From assembly GCA_963841045.1 (NCBI GenBank), contig CAWJBD010000002.1:186001-250000 (forward strand): 64,000 nucleotides of DNA. Direction: 5' to 3'. Position 1 is the stretch's first letter, and each line of letters starts with the position of its first letter. Below are positions 51,552-61,281 of this stretch, piece by piece. Origin of the DNA: Aalborgiella sp963841045. Lineage in GTDB: Bacteria; Pseudomonadota; Gammaproteobacteria; Burkholderiales; Burkholderiaceae_C. The position numbers and the translations under genes are program-made. Below the pieces are notes generated by a model, which was not told where the DNA came from, did no database searches, and saw only the letters and a list, made by a program, of their open reading frames with translations.

Positions 51552-53060
51552 ATGAAGAATCTACAAGGGAAAAATGTTCTTATTCTTGGCTTAGGTGTAT
51601 CTGGCTTAGCCATGGCACGATGGTGTGTGCGTCTCGGTGCCAATGTCTCAGTTATTGATTCGCGCGCGAATCCACCTAATATCGAAGTAGTAAAAAATGA
51701 GCTGTCAACGGTTCGTGTTTTAAATGGAGATTTTTCACCGGAGTTGCTAACTGAAGGAAACATCCAATTATTGTTAGTTAGCCCCGGGATTAAACCTATA
51801 GATTTTGATGAGATATTTAAAGTAGCGCGCTCCACTGACGTGACTGTTAGTGGTGAGTTGTGTCTATTTTCACAAGCATTGGCATCACTGAAAGAATCGA
51901 ATTCGTACTCACCACAAGTTCTTGCAATAACTGGCACGAATGGAAAAACGACGGTCACTTCGCTAACAGGCAAGTTGATTGAACGTGCTGGAAAATCTGT
52001 TGTGGTTGCAGGAAATATTGGTCCCAGCATGCTTGATGAATTGAGAATGTGTTTAGATCGCGAGAAATTGCCTGATGTATGGGTCCTTGAATTGAGCAGT
52101 TTTCAATTAAGTGATGTTGATTGCTTTGAACCAACTGCTGGCGTAATTCTGAATATTACGCCAGATCATTTAGATTGGCATGAAGATATTGAAGCCTACG
52201 CTCGAGCGAAAATGAATGTGTTCGGTAAAACTACAAAAATTTTATTGAATCGAAATGATGAGCATGTGATGCGTCTTGCGCATTCAAAAGAATGGTTCAA
52301 GAAAAATTCAAACCCATATTTGACATTTGGTACCAATGCGCCATCACGCATTGGCGATTACGGATTAGAGTCTGTTGACAATGTCACTTGGTTGGTGAAA
52401 TGCATGGCAGTAAATGATATGGATTTCAAAAACAAAAAAAATGCCATAGAGGCAGAGGTGTTTTTACAGCGATTGGTGCCAACAGATGCTTTGCAAATTC
52501 GGGGTGAGCACAATGCTGCCAATGGTTTGGCGGCGTTAGCTCTGGCTGAGACGGCAGGCTGTGCTCTAGCGCCAATGTTATTCGCTATACGTGAATACAG
52601 AGGCGAGCCGCATCGTGTTGAGTCGATCGGTCATGTAAACGGAGTTGAATATATTGACGATAGTAAAGGTACCAATGTAGGCGCAACAGTTGCTGCATTG
52701 AAAGGACTTGGTAAAGGTAAAAATATTATTCTTATTCTTGGTGGTGATGCCAAGGGGCAAAGTTTCACGGCTCTTTTGGATCCGGTCATTAAACATGTGC
52801 GTGTATTGATAGTGTTTGGAAAAGATAAACTTCTCATTCAAGAATTTTTATCACCTACTGGAATACCGATTATTCTTGCTTCCGATATGGCTAGCGTTGT
52901 TACTGCGGCTGACGATCATGCACAGGAAGGCAATCTCGTTCTCTTGTCACCAGCGTGCGCGAGTTTGGACATGTATAAAAATTATGAACATCGTTCTCAA
53001 GTTTTCATTGAACAAGTAAAACGCCTTGCTGAGCATACTTCCAAGAAGGAGGTTTTATGA
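51552..53060 (+). CDS. murD: UDP-MurNAc-L-alanine:D-glutamate ligase MurD
   Basis: Adds D-glutamate to UDP-MurNAc-L-alanine. It is 502 residues from the ATG at 51552 (MKNLQGKNVLILGLGVSG). The N-terminal domain binds the nucleotide, the ATP motif is TGTNGKTTVTSL near 136, and DDSKGTNVGATVAAL and LILGGDAKG follow. The frame is open 66 bp upstream inside mraY, but the homology starts at this ATG. It overlaps ftsW by four bases. Confidence 0.93.
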   Translation: MKNLQGKNVLILGLGVSGLAMARWCVRLGANVSVIDSRANPPNIEVVKNELSTVRVLNGDFSPELLTEGNIQLLLVSPGIKPIDFDEIFKVARSTDVTVSGELCLFSQALASLKESNSYSPQVLAITGTNGKTTVTSLTGKLIERAGKSVVVAGNIGPSMLDELRMCLDREKLPDVWVLELSSFQLSDVDCFEPTAGVILNITPDHLDWHEDIEAYARAKMNVFGKTTKILLNRNDEHVMRLAHSKEWFKKNSNPYLTFGTNAPSRIGDYGLESVDNVTWLVKCMAVNDMDFKNKKNAIEAEVFLQRLVPTDALQIRGEHNAANGLAALALAETAGCALAPMLFAIREYRGEPHRVESIGHVNGVEYIDDSKGTNVGATVAALKGLGKGKNIILILGGDAKGQSFTALLDPVIKHVRVLIVFGKDKLLIQEFLSPTGIPIILASDMASVVTAADDHAQEGNLVLLSPACASLDMYKNYEHRSQVFIEQVKRLAEHTSKKEVL

Positions 53061-54309
53061 CTGCAATCGGCAGCACTTTCGCAAGCATTACGAAATCAGG
53101 CACGCACGGCTGGGAATCATTTCAAGATTGGATGTCAGGGAGAGAGTCTAGAAGAATGCATGGGGTTCATACCTTCACCAAGGTTGATGCGTCACTTATT
53201 TGGACAACAGTAGGATTATTAGCATGGGGTTTGGTTATGGTTTATTCAGCATCAATCGCTATGCCAGATAACCCAAAATTTGGCAAGTTAACAGGAGCAT
53301 ATTTTGCAAATCGACATGCAATGTATATCGTCATTGCTGGTTTTATTGCATATATTGCATTTCAAATACCAATAGTCGTTTGGGAAAGAATTGCTCCTTG
53401 GCTTTTCATACTTTCTCTCATTTTGTTAATTGCTGTTTTGATTCCGCCAATAGGTCGAGTTGTCAATGGTGCGAGGCGATGGATACCTTTGGGCTTTATC
53501 AGTTTTCAGCCTTCTGAGCTGGTTAAATTTTCTATGCTTTTGTATGTATCTGATTACATGGTTCGGAAAATGGAAATAAAAGAGAGGTTTTTTGTCGCGG
53601 TTCTTCCAATAGCTGTTGCAGTATTAGTGGTGGGTTTGTTATTGTTAGCTCAGCCAGACATGGGCGCATTTATGGTGATTGCAGTCATTGCCATGGGTAT
53701 TTTGTTTTTAGGCGGGGTTAATGCGCGAATGTTCTTCCTAATGGCTGCAATCATGGTATCCGTTTTTGCTTCGATTATATATTTCAGTACTTTCCGAAGA
53801 GAGCGCATTTTTGCGTACCTAGATCCATGGAATCCTGACCATGCATTAGGAAAAGGTTATCAGCTTACGCATTCATTAATTGCGTTTGGTCGTGGGGAGG
53901 TGGTTGGGGTTGGTCTGGGTGGCAGTGTTGAAAAACTTCACTGGCTACCAGAGGCTCACACTGATTTCTTGCTTGCAGTTATTGGCGAAGAATTTGGCCT
54001 CGTTGGCGTAGTTTTGTTAATCGGCATATTTGTATGGCTCACACGCAGAATTATGCATATAGGAAGACAAGCCATTACATTGGATCGAATATTTGCAGGA
54101 CTGCTGGCGCAAGGTGTTGCAGTTTGGCTTGGTTTTCAAGCATTCATCAATATAGGCGTGAATTTAGGGTGCGCTTCCAACTAAAGGTCTGACCTTGCCA
54201 TTCATGAGCTATGGTGGCTCAGCTATCCTTTTTAATACCATGGTTATGGCCATAGTATTGCGTATTGATTTTGAAAATAAATTACTTATGCAGGGAGGGC
54301 CGACAATGA
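53057..54309 (+). CDS. ftsW: Lipid II polymerase/flippase-family protein FtsW, with two surplus bases
   Basis: SEDS-family septal glycosyltransferase with about ten membrane helices. The first frame (53057-54184) ends after INIGVNLG; the family continuation LPTKGLTLPFMSYGGSAILFNT follows one frame over, explained by a surplus T at 54170. The frame then runs straight into murG. An ordinary FtsW end (IDFENKLLMQGGRQ) with a TGA at 54307-54309 reappears if a second surplus G in the GGG at 54297-54299 is removed. The repaired end overlaps the murG ATG as ATGA. A long cytoplasmic N-terminus precedes the first helix. Confidence 0.92.
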
Positions 54310-55385
54310 CCATTCTTGCAAAATCAGGCAGAACTGCAATGATTGCTGCGGGAGGAACAGGAGGGCATATTTTCCCTGGATTAGCAGTGGCGCAAGCTCT
54401 AAAAATGAGAGATTGGAACGTTATTTGGCTTGGCACCATCAAGGGTATGGAATCCACAATAGTTCCACAAAATAATATCGAGTTTCATGGAATCGAATTT
54501 ACTGGATTGCGTGGCAAAGGAATTCATACATGGATTAAGTTACCGTGGAGATTATTGATTGCATTTTGGCAAACATTCAGAGAAATTAGAAAATCTAAAC
54601 CCGACGTCTTAGTAGGCTTTGGGGGTTATGTAACTTTTCCAGCTGGTGTTGTAGCATTCCTGTTGTGCAAAGCATTTTTCATCCACGAACAAAATTCTGT
54701 GGCTGGTCTTAGTAATAAAGTCTTGTCGCTATTGGCAACCAAATCATTCACGGCATTTCCACAAGTAATGCAAGATGCCGTGTGGATTGGTAATCCGTTG
54801 CGTAAAGAGTTCTTGGCAATTGAGAACCCAGAAGTGCGATATTCGGAGCGTCTAGGACCTTTAAACATTTTGATAATTGGTGGTAGTCTAGGTGCTAGTT
54901 TTTTAAACGAATTAATTCCTAAATCAGTGGCGTTAATGCCATTAGGCAAGCTGCCCAATATAGTTCATCAAAGTGGTGCAGCTCAAGTTGAGCTAGTACG
55001 GAAAGCCTATCAAGATAACAAGATAAATGCTTCGGTTACGTCTTTCATACAAGATGTCGCTGTTGAATATGCGAAGGCTGATTTGGTAATTTGCCGAGCT
55101 GGTGCGAGCACTGTTACAGAAATAGCTGCGGTTGGAGTTGCTGCCTTATTTGTACCATTACCTATGGCAGTAGATGATCATCAAACTAAAAATGCTCAAT
55201 ATTTAGTTGATCTTGGGGCTGCTTGGTTGGAGCCACAAAAATCATTAACACAGGAGAAGCTTGCACAAATCCTGCTTTCAGCAGATCGTAATAAGTTACT
55301 AAAAATGGCCGTTCAATCAAAAAAGCTACACAAATCTGAGGCAGTTGGTGTCATTTGTGATGCGTGTGAGGAATCTATAGCATGA
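54306..55385 (+). CDS. murG: UDP-GlcNAc:lipid I N-acetylglucosaminyltransferase MurG
   Basis: Peripheral membrane glycosyltransferase that forms lipid II. From the ATG at 54306 it has 359 residues, the normal length. The glycine loop is GGTGGHIFPGLAVA near residue 17, the second is GGSLGASFLNELIP, and CRAGASTVTEIAA binds the nucleotide. As read, the frame is also open upstream through the end of ftsW, but the homology begins at this ATG. It overlaps murC by four bases. Confidence 0.93.
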   Translation: MTILAKSGRTAMIAAGGTGGHIFPGLAVAQALKMRDWNVIWLGTIKGMESTIVPQNNIEFHGIEFTGLRGKGIHTWIKLPWRLLIAFWQTFREIRKSKPDVLVGFGGYVTFPAGVVAFLLCKAFFIHEQNSVAGLSNKVLSLLATKSFTAFPQVMQDAVWIGNPLRKEFLAIENPEVRYSERLGPLNILIIGGSLGASFLNELIPKSVALMPLGKLPNIVHQSGAAQVELVRKAYQDNKINASVTSFIQDVAVEYAKADLVICRAGASTVTEIAAVGVAALFVPLPMAVDDHQTKNAQYLVDLGAAWLEPQKSLTQEKLAQILLSADRNKLLKMAVQSKKLHKSEAVGVICDACEESIA

Positions 55386-56824
55386 AACACGTAATTCGCC
55401 ATATTCATTTTATTGGAATCGGTGGTGCTGGTATGTCTGGAATTGCTGAGGTACTGCATAACTCAGGCTACATCGTTAGTGGGTCCGATATCAGCTCTAG
55501 TGTTACTTTGCAAAGGTTAGCCGACTTGCAAATTAAGACTTATGTTGGTCATGATTCAAAGAATTTGTTGAATGCAGATGTTGTAGTGACATCTACAGCT
55601 GTGACAGAAAATAATCCAGAAGTCATGGCGGCGAGAGAGAGGCATATTCCTGTAGTTCCTAGAGCTGTGATGCTTGCTGAACTCATGCGTATGAAGAAAG
55701 GTATTGCGATTTCCGGAACACATGGAAAAACAACAACGACAAGCTTGGTAGCAAGCATATTGGCTGAGGCAGGATTGGATCCAACTTTCGTTATTGGCGG
55801 TCGTCTAAACAGTGCAGATGCAAATGCAAGATTGGGATCTGGAGAATACATAGTCGTTGAGGCAGATGAATCTGACGCATCGTTCCTTAAACTACTGCCT
55901 ACTATGTCCGTCGTTACCAATATCGATGCTGACCATATGGAAACCTATGGTCAGAACTTTGACAATTTGAAAAACGCTTTCGTTGATTTTCTACATAAGA
56001 TGCCCTTCTATGGCGCAGCCATTCTTTGTATAGACAATGAAGCCGTTAGAGAAATCGCTCCCAAAATTGAAAGACCTGTCGTCAGTTATGGATTTTCAGC
56101 TGATGCAGATATCAGTGCAAAAGACGTCGTAGCATCTAATGGGAAAATGCATTTCACTGTAATTTGTCAAGATAAGAATGAAGGCGATGAATTTGATATT
56201 GAATTAAATTTGCCAGGAAATCACAATGTATTAAATGCTTTAGCTGCAATTGGTGTGGCTTTAGAGCTGAATATCAAGATTGAAGCAATTCAACATGCTC
56301 TGTCACAATTTAAAGGTGTAGATCGTCGATTCCAAAATTATGGATCTCATGAGACATCAGACGGAAGAAAACTCACAATCATTGATGATTATGGTCATCA
56401 CCCGGTAGAAATGAGTGCCACTATTTCGGCTGCTAGAGGGGCATTTCCAAATCGCAGATTGGTCTTGGCATTTCAACCTCATCGGTACAGTCGTACACGA
56501 GATTGCTTCGAAGACTTCATTAAAGTTATTTCTTCTGTTGATTGTGTTCTGTTAGCAGAAGTATATGCTGCAGGAGAGTTAAAAATTCCAGGTGCTGACG
56601 GACGAGCACTAACAAGAGCAATTAGATTAGCAGGCAAAGTAGATCCATTTTTTGTAGATTCAATTCAAGAAATGCCAAATGCAATTTTGAATATTGTGCA
56701 AGATGGTGATGTGGTTCTTTGTATGGGAGCTGGCTCAATTGGTGGAGTACCTAAGCTGCTTGTCGCTTCTGTGAATAGCAGCATTCAAAAATCACAAGAC
56801 GTATCGGACAAGACAAATGGATAA
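55382..56824 (+). CDS. murC: UDP-N-acetylmuramate:L-alanine ligase MurC
   Basis: First amino-acid-adding enzyme of peptidoglycan precursor synthesis. It is 480 residues with HFIGIGGAGMSGIAEVL at the N-terminus, the ATP motif SGTHGKTTTTSLVA near 113, and FQPHRYSRTRD and MGAGSIGGVP towards the end. The end overlaps the ddl start by 8 bp. Confidence 0.94.
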   Translation: MKHVIRHIHFIGIGGAGMSGIAEVLHNSGYIVSGSDISSSVTLQRLADLQIKTYVGHDSKNLLNADVVVTSTAVTENNPEVMAARERHIPVVPRAVMLAELMRMKKGIAISGTHGKTTTTSLVASILAEAGLDPTFVIGGRLNSADANARLGSGEYIVVEADESDASFLKLLPTMSVVTNIDADHMETYGQNFDNLKNAFVDFLHKMPFYGAAILCIDNEAVREIAPKIERPVVSYGFSADADISAKDVVASNGKMHFTVICQDKNEGDEFDIELNLPGNHNVLNALAAIGVALELNIKIEAIQHALSQFKGVDRRFQNYGSHETSDGRKLTIIDDYGHHPVEMSATISAARGAFPNRRLVLAFQPHRYSRTRDCFEDFIKVISSVDCVLLAEVYAAGELKIPGADGRALTRAIRLAGKVDPFFVDSIQEMPNAILNIVQDGDVVLCMGAGSIGGVPKLLVASVNSSIQKSQDVSDKTNG

Positions 56825-57803
56825 AAGTTATTCAACTAGGTTTGGAAAAGTTGCTGTGTTAATGGGTGGACGTTCTGCTGAGCGAGCTGTTTCTTTGATG
56901 TCAGGAAAAGCTGTACTACAAGCACTTACTTCTCAAGGTGTAAATGCACATTCTTTTGACCCATCAGAAAAGCCTGTGTTCGATTTGAAAAGTGAGAATT
57001 TTGATGCATGTTTCATAGCGCTACATGGTCGCTTCGGCGAAGACGGAACTATTCAAGGCGCATTGGAATTGATGGGGATTCCATACACAGGATCGGGTGT
57101 ACTCTCATCAAGCGTGGCAATGAATAAAGGCATTACCAAGAGTATTTGGCGTTCCATGGGACTTTCGACACCACATTGGCAGGAGGTTAGCAGTGTGGAG
57201 GAAACTGAGAAAGCCTTTGTGGCAATGGGCAATGTAATGATTGTGAAACCAGCAAGAGAGGGCTCGACAATTGGGTTGACAAAAGTAACTCAATTGTCAC
57301 AGTGCCGTTCTGCCTATGAAGTAGCTTCACATCAAGACAATTTGGTTTTGTGTGAACAATATATCAGTGGCGACGAAGTTACTTGTTCAATACTTGAGAC
57401 TCCTGCATCGCCCCATAAACCTAAAATTACAACTGCCCTACCAATTATCCGAATAATAGCTCCAGACAGTAACTACGATTATCACAATAAATATTTTACA
57501 AATGACACTCAGTATTTGGTGCCATGCGGTTTACCAAACAATGAGGAAGAAGAAATCAAAAAAATGGTTTTAGCTGCGTACTCTGCTATTGGTTGCAGAG
57601 GATGGGCGCGCGCAGATGTCATGATAGATCGTGTAACAAGAAAGCCATATTTATTGGAAATTAACACCGCACCAGGAATGACGAATCATTCATTGTTCCC
57701 AATGGCTGCGGCTGCAAGTGGCATCAATTTTGAAAATTTGTGCTTAAACATTCTGCAAACAGCACAGTTGGATTATCCAAATGAAAAGAAACTAGATTTC
57801 TAA
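56817..57803 (+). CDS. ddl: D-alanine:D-alanine ligase
   Basis: ATP-grasp enzyme that makes D-alanyl-D-alanine, 328 residues. HGRFGEDGTIQG, YTGSGVLSSSVAMNK, the VKPAREGSTIGLTK loop and LEINTAPGMTNHS are all present. Its place between murC and ftsQ corresponds to ddlB of E. coli. It overlaps murC and lies 7 bp before ftsQ. Confidence 0.93.
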   Translation: MDKSYSTRFGKVAVLMGGRSAERAVSLMSGKAVLQALTSQGVNAHSFDPSEKPVFDLKSENFDACFIALHGRFGEDGTIQGALELMGIPYTGSGVLSSSVAMNKGITKSIWRSMGLSTPHWQEVSSVEETEKAFVAMGNVMIVKPAREGSTIGLTKVTQLSQCRSAYEVASHQDNLVLCEQYISGDEVTCSILETPASPHKPKITTALPIIRIIAPDSNYDYHNKYFTNDTQYLVPCGLPNNEEEEIKKMVLAAYSAIGCRGWARADVMIDRVTRKPYLLEINTAPGMTNHSLFPMAAAASGINFENLCLNILQTAQLDYPNEKKLDF

Positions 57804-57810
57804 AACGGCC

Positions 57811-58611
57811 ATGAAAGAGAACATTAAATTACCGTTGGACATCAAACTAATGAATGGTTTGAGTGCTGGAATGATTGCTTTGATCATTATCTTGACTTTG
57901 ATTTATTTGGCTAAAAATCTCAAATCTGATATCGCCGATATGCGTGGGATTGTCATTACGGGTGATACTAAATATCAGAATCCATCCAATATTCGAGATG
58001 CCATATTGCCAAATCTCTCTGGTGGCATTATTGATGTCAATCTTGTGGTGGTGAAATCTGTATTTGAAAATTTACCGTGGGTAAGAAATGCTTCTGTAAA
58101 AAAAGTTTACCCCAATCGAATCAATGTGAATTTAACAGAGCACTCAGCCTTAGGAGTGTGGGGAGATTCCGATGATGGAAAAATGGTAAATACACATGGG
58201 GAAATATTTGAAGTTGGCTCAGATGATTTGGAGGAGATTACTAAATACCCTCAATTTATTGGGAGCGAATCTCAGTCAGTGCTAATTGTGAATATGTATC
58301 AAAAATTGAAAAATATTTTTTCTCCTATGAATACACAAATTTCCAAGATCCAATTAAGCCTGCGTGGTAACTGGAGCATTTTTTTAGATAACGGCACTCA
58401 TTTGGAATTGGGTCGAGGGAATATAGAGCAAATATTTGAGAATTCAAAATTGGCATTGCAAACATCAATCAGAGTTGCGGAGAAATACGGAAAACGTGTG
58501 CAAGATATTAAATACCTTGATCTTCGATACCAAGGTGGTTATGCAATTCAAATGTCTGGAGTTTCATTAATTGAATCCCCTAGTTCAAAAAGCACAATAA
58601 ACGATAAATAA
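57811..58611 (+). CDS. ftsQ: Cell division protein FtsQ
   Basis: Bitopic divisome protein that bridges cytoplasmic and periplasmic components with FtsL and FtsB. Of its 266 residues, a membrane helix is at about 15-36, followed by a POTRA domain (MRGIVITGDTKYQNPSNI) and the FtsQ beta domain (LPWVRNASVKKVYPNRINV and YLDLRYQGGYAIQ near the end). It is placed as usual between ddl and ftsA. Confidence 0.91.
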   Translation: MKENIKLPLDIKLMNGLSAGMIALIIILTLIYLAKNLKSDIADMRGIVITGDTKYQNPSNIRDAILPNLSGGIIDVNLVVVKSVFENLPWVRNASVKKVYPNRINVNLTEHSALGVWGDSDDGKMVNTHGEIFEVGSDDLEEITKYPQFIGSESQSVLIVNMYQKLKNIFSPMNTQISKIQLSLRGNWSIFLDNGTHLELGRGNIEQIFENSKLALQTSIRVAEKYGKRVQDIKYLDLRYQGGYAIQMSGVSLIESPSSKSTINDK

Positions 58612-58614
58612 ATT

Positions 58615-59844
58615 ATGGCTAAAGAATATAAAGATATTGTTGTTGGACTGGATATTGGCACATCCAAAATTATGGTTGTTGTTGCAGAGGTGCTGTCTAA
58701 CGGCGAATTGAAATTGGCAGGATTTGGGGTGTCGCCTAGCAATGGCTTGAAAAGAGGTGTCGTGGTAAATATTGAAGCCACAGTACAGAGTATCCAGCAA
58801 GCACTTCGCGAAGCTGAACTGATGGCCGATTGCAAGATTGCAGGCATTTATACGGGAATCACAGGAAGCCATATTCGTGGCATAAGCTCAAGTGGCATGG
58901 TTGCAATTAAAGATAAGGAAGTCACTCGCTCAGATGTGAAGCGGGTCATGGATACTGCGACAGCCATCAATATTTCCAATGATCAAAGGGTTCTATTAAT
59001 TGAATCACAAGAATTCGTGATTGATGGTCAAGAGGTTAAAGACCCAATAGGGATGAGTGGAATACGTCTCGAGGCCAAAGTGCACATTGTTACAGGTGCG
59101 CAAAGTGCAGCTGAAAATATCATCAAATGTGTTCACAGATGTGGCTTGGAAGTCGTTCACTTAATGCTCAATCCATTGGCGTCTAGTTTGTCGGTGCTGA
59201 CGCAGGATGAGCGTGAGTTAGGTGTGGTTCTGGTTGACATCGGTGCAGGAACAACAGATGTGTCGGTATTTACGGGCGGAGCGATTCGTCATACTGCTGT
59301 TATACCAATTGCTGGCGATTTGATTACAAGTGACATTGCAATGGCATTGCGTACGCCAACCAAAGATGCTGAAGAGATAAAAGTGTCTAGCGGTTGCGCT
59401 AAGCAACTTATCACCGACCCAGAGGCGCAAGTTGAAGTACCCGGATTGGGTGATCGAGGCCCACGTCTCTTGAGTAAACAAGCATTGGCTGGTGTTATCG
59501 AGCCCCGTGTTGAAGAAATTTTCTCATTGGTGCATCAAGTTGTACGCGAGACAGGTTTTGAAGAGGTATTGTCTTCAGGTATTGTTTTAACTGGTGGTGC
59601 AAGCGTGATGCCAGGAATGATTGAGTTAGGTGAAGATATTTTCTTGAAGCCAGTTCGAAGAGGTATTCCACTTTATTCTGGAACCTTATCCGACATGGTT
59701 GCCCAAGCACGTGCATCAACTGTGATGGGCTTATTGGAAGAGGCAAGGTTGGCAAGAGTTCGAGGACTTAAAGTGGCTCATAAGAGTGGCTCCTTTAAGC
59801 ACACACTCAATCGTGCCAAAGATTGGTTGGTGGGGAGTTTTTAA
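58615..59844 (+). CDS. ftsA: Cell division protein FtsA
   Basis: Actin-like protein that anchors the FtsZ ring to the membrane. The 409 residues include VGLDIGTSKIMVVVAEV (phosphate loop), DIGAGTTDVSVF and GIVLTGGASVMPG of the actin fold, and a C-terminal amphipathic region (LNRAKDWLVGSF) for membrane attachment. It starts 3 bp after the ftsQ stop. Confidence 0.94.
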   Translation: MAKEYKDIVVGLDIGTSKIMVVVAEVLSNGELKLAGFGVSPSNGLKRGVVVNIEATVQSIQQALREAELMADCKIAGIYTGITGSHIRGISSSGMVAIKDKEVTRSDVKRVMDTATAINISNDQRVLLIESQEFVIDGQEVKDPIGMSGIRLEAKVHIVTGAQSAAENIIKCVHRCGLEVVHLMLNPLASSLSVLTQDERELGVVLVDIGAGTTDVSVFTGGAIRHTAVIPIAGDLITSDIAMALRTPTKDAEEIKVSSGCAKQLITDPEAQVEVPGLGDRGPRLLSKQALAGVIEPRVEEIFSLVHQVVRETGFEEVLSSGIVLTGGASVMPGMIELGEDIFLKPVRRGIPLYSGTLSDMVAQARASTVMGLLEEARLARVRGLKVAHKSGSFKHTLNRAKDWLVGSF

Positions 59845-59968
59845 TATGAAAAAAATATGCAAATTGGGCACGAGGTAGTCCTCATAGGCGATGGCGATCT
59901 ATATTCATCTATAAAAACAAATAGAAATTCAAAAATACTTAGCAACTGCGACAAAAAAGGGGAATAAC

Positions 59969-61201
59969 ATGACAATTGAAATGATTGAAATTGAAGAATT
60001 TAATATGGGCACCAAAATCAAAGTCATTGGTGTTGGTGGTGGCGGTGGCAATGCTGTCGATCACATGATTGCTCGGCATGTGCAAGGTGTTGAATTCATC
60101 AGCGCCAATACAGATGCACAAGCATTGAGTGCCAGTGCTGCTGGTAGAACTATTCAATTAGGTGTCAGTGGTTTGGGCGCAGGAAGCAAACCAGAGAAAG
60201 GTCGTGAAGCTGCCGAGCTTGCAATAGACGATATTCGTGAAGCCATCGATGGCGCACACATGTTGTTCATCACTGCGGGTATGGGTGGAGGCACTGGAAC
60301 GGGTGCTGCGCCTGTAATTGCTCGAGTTGCAAAAGAAATGGGTATATTGACGGTTGGTGTTGTAACTAAACCGTTCGATTTTGAAGGTGGGAAACGCATG
60401 ACAAATGCTGACGCTGGGTTGGCAGAGCTTGAGGCGAATGTAGATTCCCTAATAGTTGTGTTGAACGAAAAACTATTGGAAGTATTGGGCGATGATGTGA
60501 CTCAATCGGAAGCATTTGCATATGCAAACGATGTTCTGAAAAATGCTGTTGGTGGGATTGCTGAAATTATCAATGTTCGTGGTGACGTCAATCCCGATTT
60601 TGAAGATATACGAACAGTTATGGCTGAAAATGGTAAGGCCATGATGGGATCTGCTGTGGCGAATGGTCCTGATCGTGCTCGAATTGCAGCTGAACAAGCG
60701 GTGGCTTGTCCTTTGCTGGAAGGTATTGATCTATCAGGTGCTAAAGGTGTATTGGTATTGATTACCGCCGCAAAGAATTCTCTGAAACTCAGTGAATCAA
60801 AACTCGCGATGAATACAATTCGAGCTTTTGCATCGGCTGATGCACATGTTATTTATGGCACGGCATACGATGATTCTCTAGGTGATGACTTACGCGTAAC
60901 GGTAGTTGCTACAGGATTAAGTCGCTCAAACAACCGCAGATCAGCGCCAAAAATTGAAATTGTAAAAGCCACAGGAACTGACGGACTTTCTTATTTTGCG
61001 AACAATGCAAATAAGAATAATGGCAATATGGCTGTTAGCGGTGGGAATAACGATTGGACGAATATCGATACACCGGCTGTGCAACGTGGTTGGGGACAGC
61101 ATCCAGATCGAACCAGTGCAGCAGCCAAAGTAGATGCATTGTCATCAGGTGGTATGGGGGATTTCGAAATTCCTGCATTCTTAAGACGCCAAGCGGATTA
61201 A
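59969..61201 (+). CDS. ftsZ: Cell division protein FtsZ
   Basis: Tubulin-like GTPase that forms the Z ring. It is 410 residues. The tubulin signature is GGGTGTGAAPV, the N-terminal nucleotide loop is GVGGGGGNAVDHM, and the C-terminal peptide FEIPAFLRRQAD binds FtsA and others. A variable, Asn-rich linker precedes it. AAAGGGGAATAAC directly before the ATG is a strong ribosome-binding site. The 124-bp gap after ftsA, an A+T-rich stretch, may hold an ftsZ promoter. Confidence 0.95.
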   Translation: MTIEMIEIEEFNMGTKIKVIGVGGGGGNAVDHMIARHVQGVEFISANTDAQALSASAAGRTIQLGVSGLGAGSKPEKGREAAELAIDDIREAIDGAHMLFITAGMGGGTGTGAAPVIARVAKEMGILTVGVVTKPFDFEGGKRMTNADAGLAELEANVDSLIVVLNEKLLEVLGDDVTQSEAFAYANDVLKNAVGGIAEIINVRGDVNPDFEDIRTVMAENGKAMMGSAVANGPDRARIAAEQAVACPLLEGIDLSGAKGVLVLITAAKNSLKLSESKLAMNTIRAFASADAHVIYGTAYDDSLGDDLRVTVVATGLSRSNNRRSAPKIEIVKATGTDGLSYFANNANKNNGNMAVSGGNNDWTNIDTPAVQRGWGQHPDRTSAAAKVDALSSGGMGDFEIPAFLRRQAD

Positions 61202-61281
61202 AGGCTATTATTTAATTTCGTCTCTAGTGATTCGATACAATTGAATTACAAATGTCATAGAAATAACGACTTGATAATTTA

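Noticed and set aside
48770..54310. Programmed frameshifting in murE and ftsW
   Set aside because: There is no slippery heptamer with a downstream structure, such control is not known for these genes, and similar shifts occur in many unrelated genes of the window.
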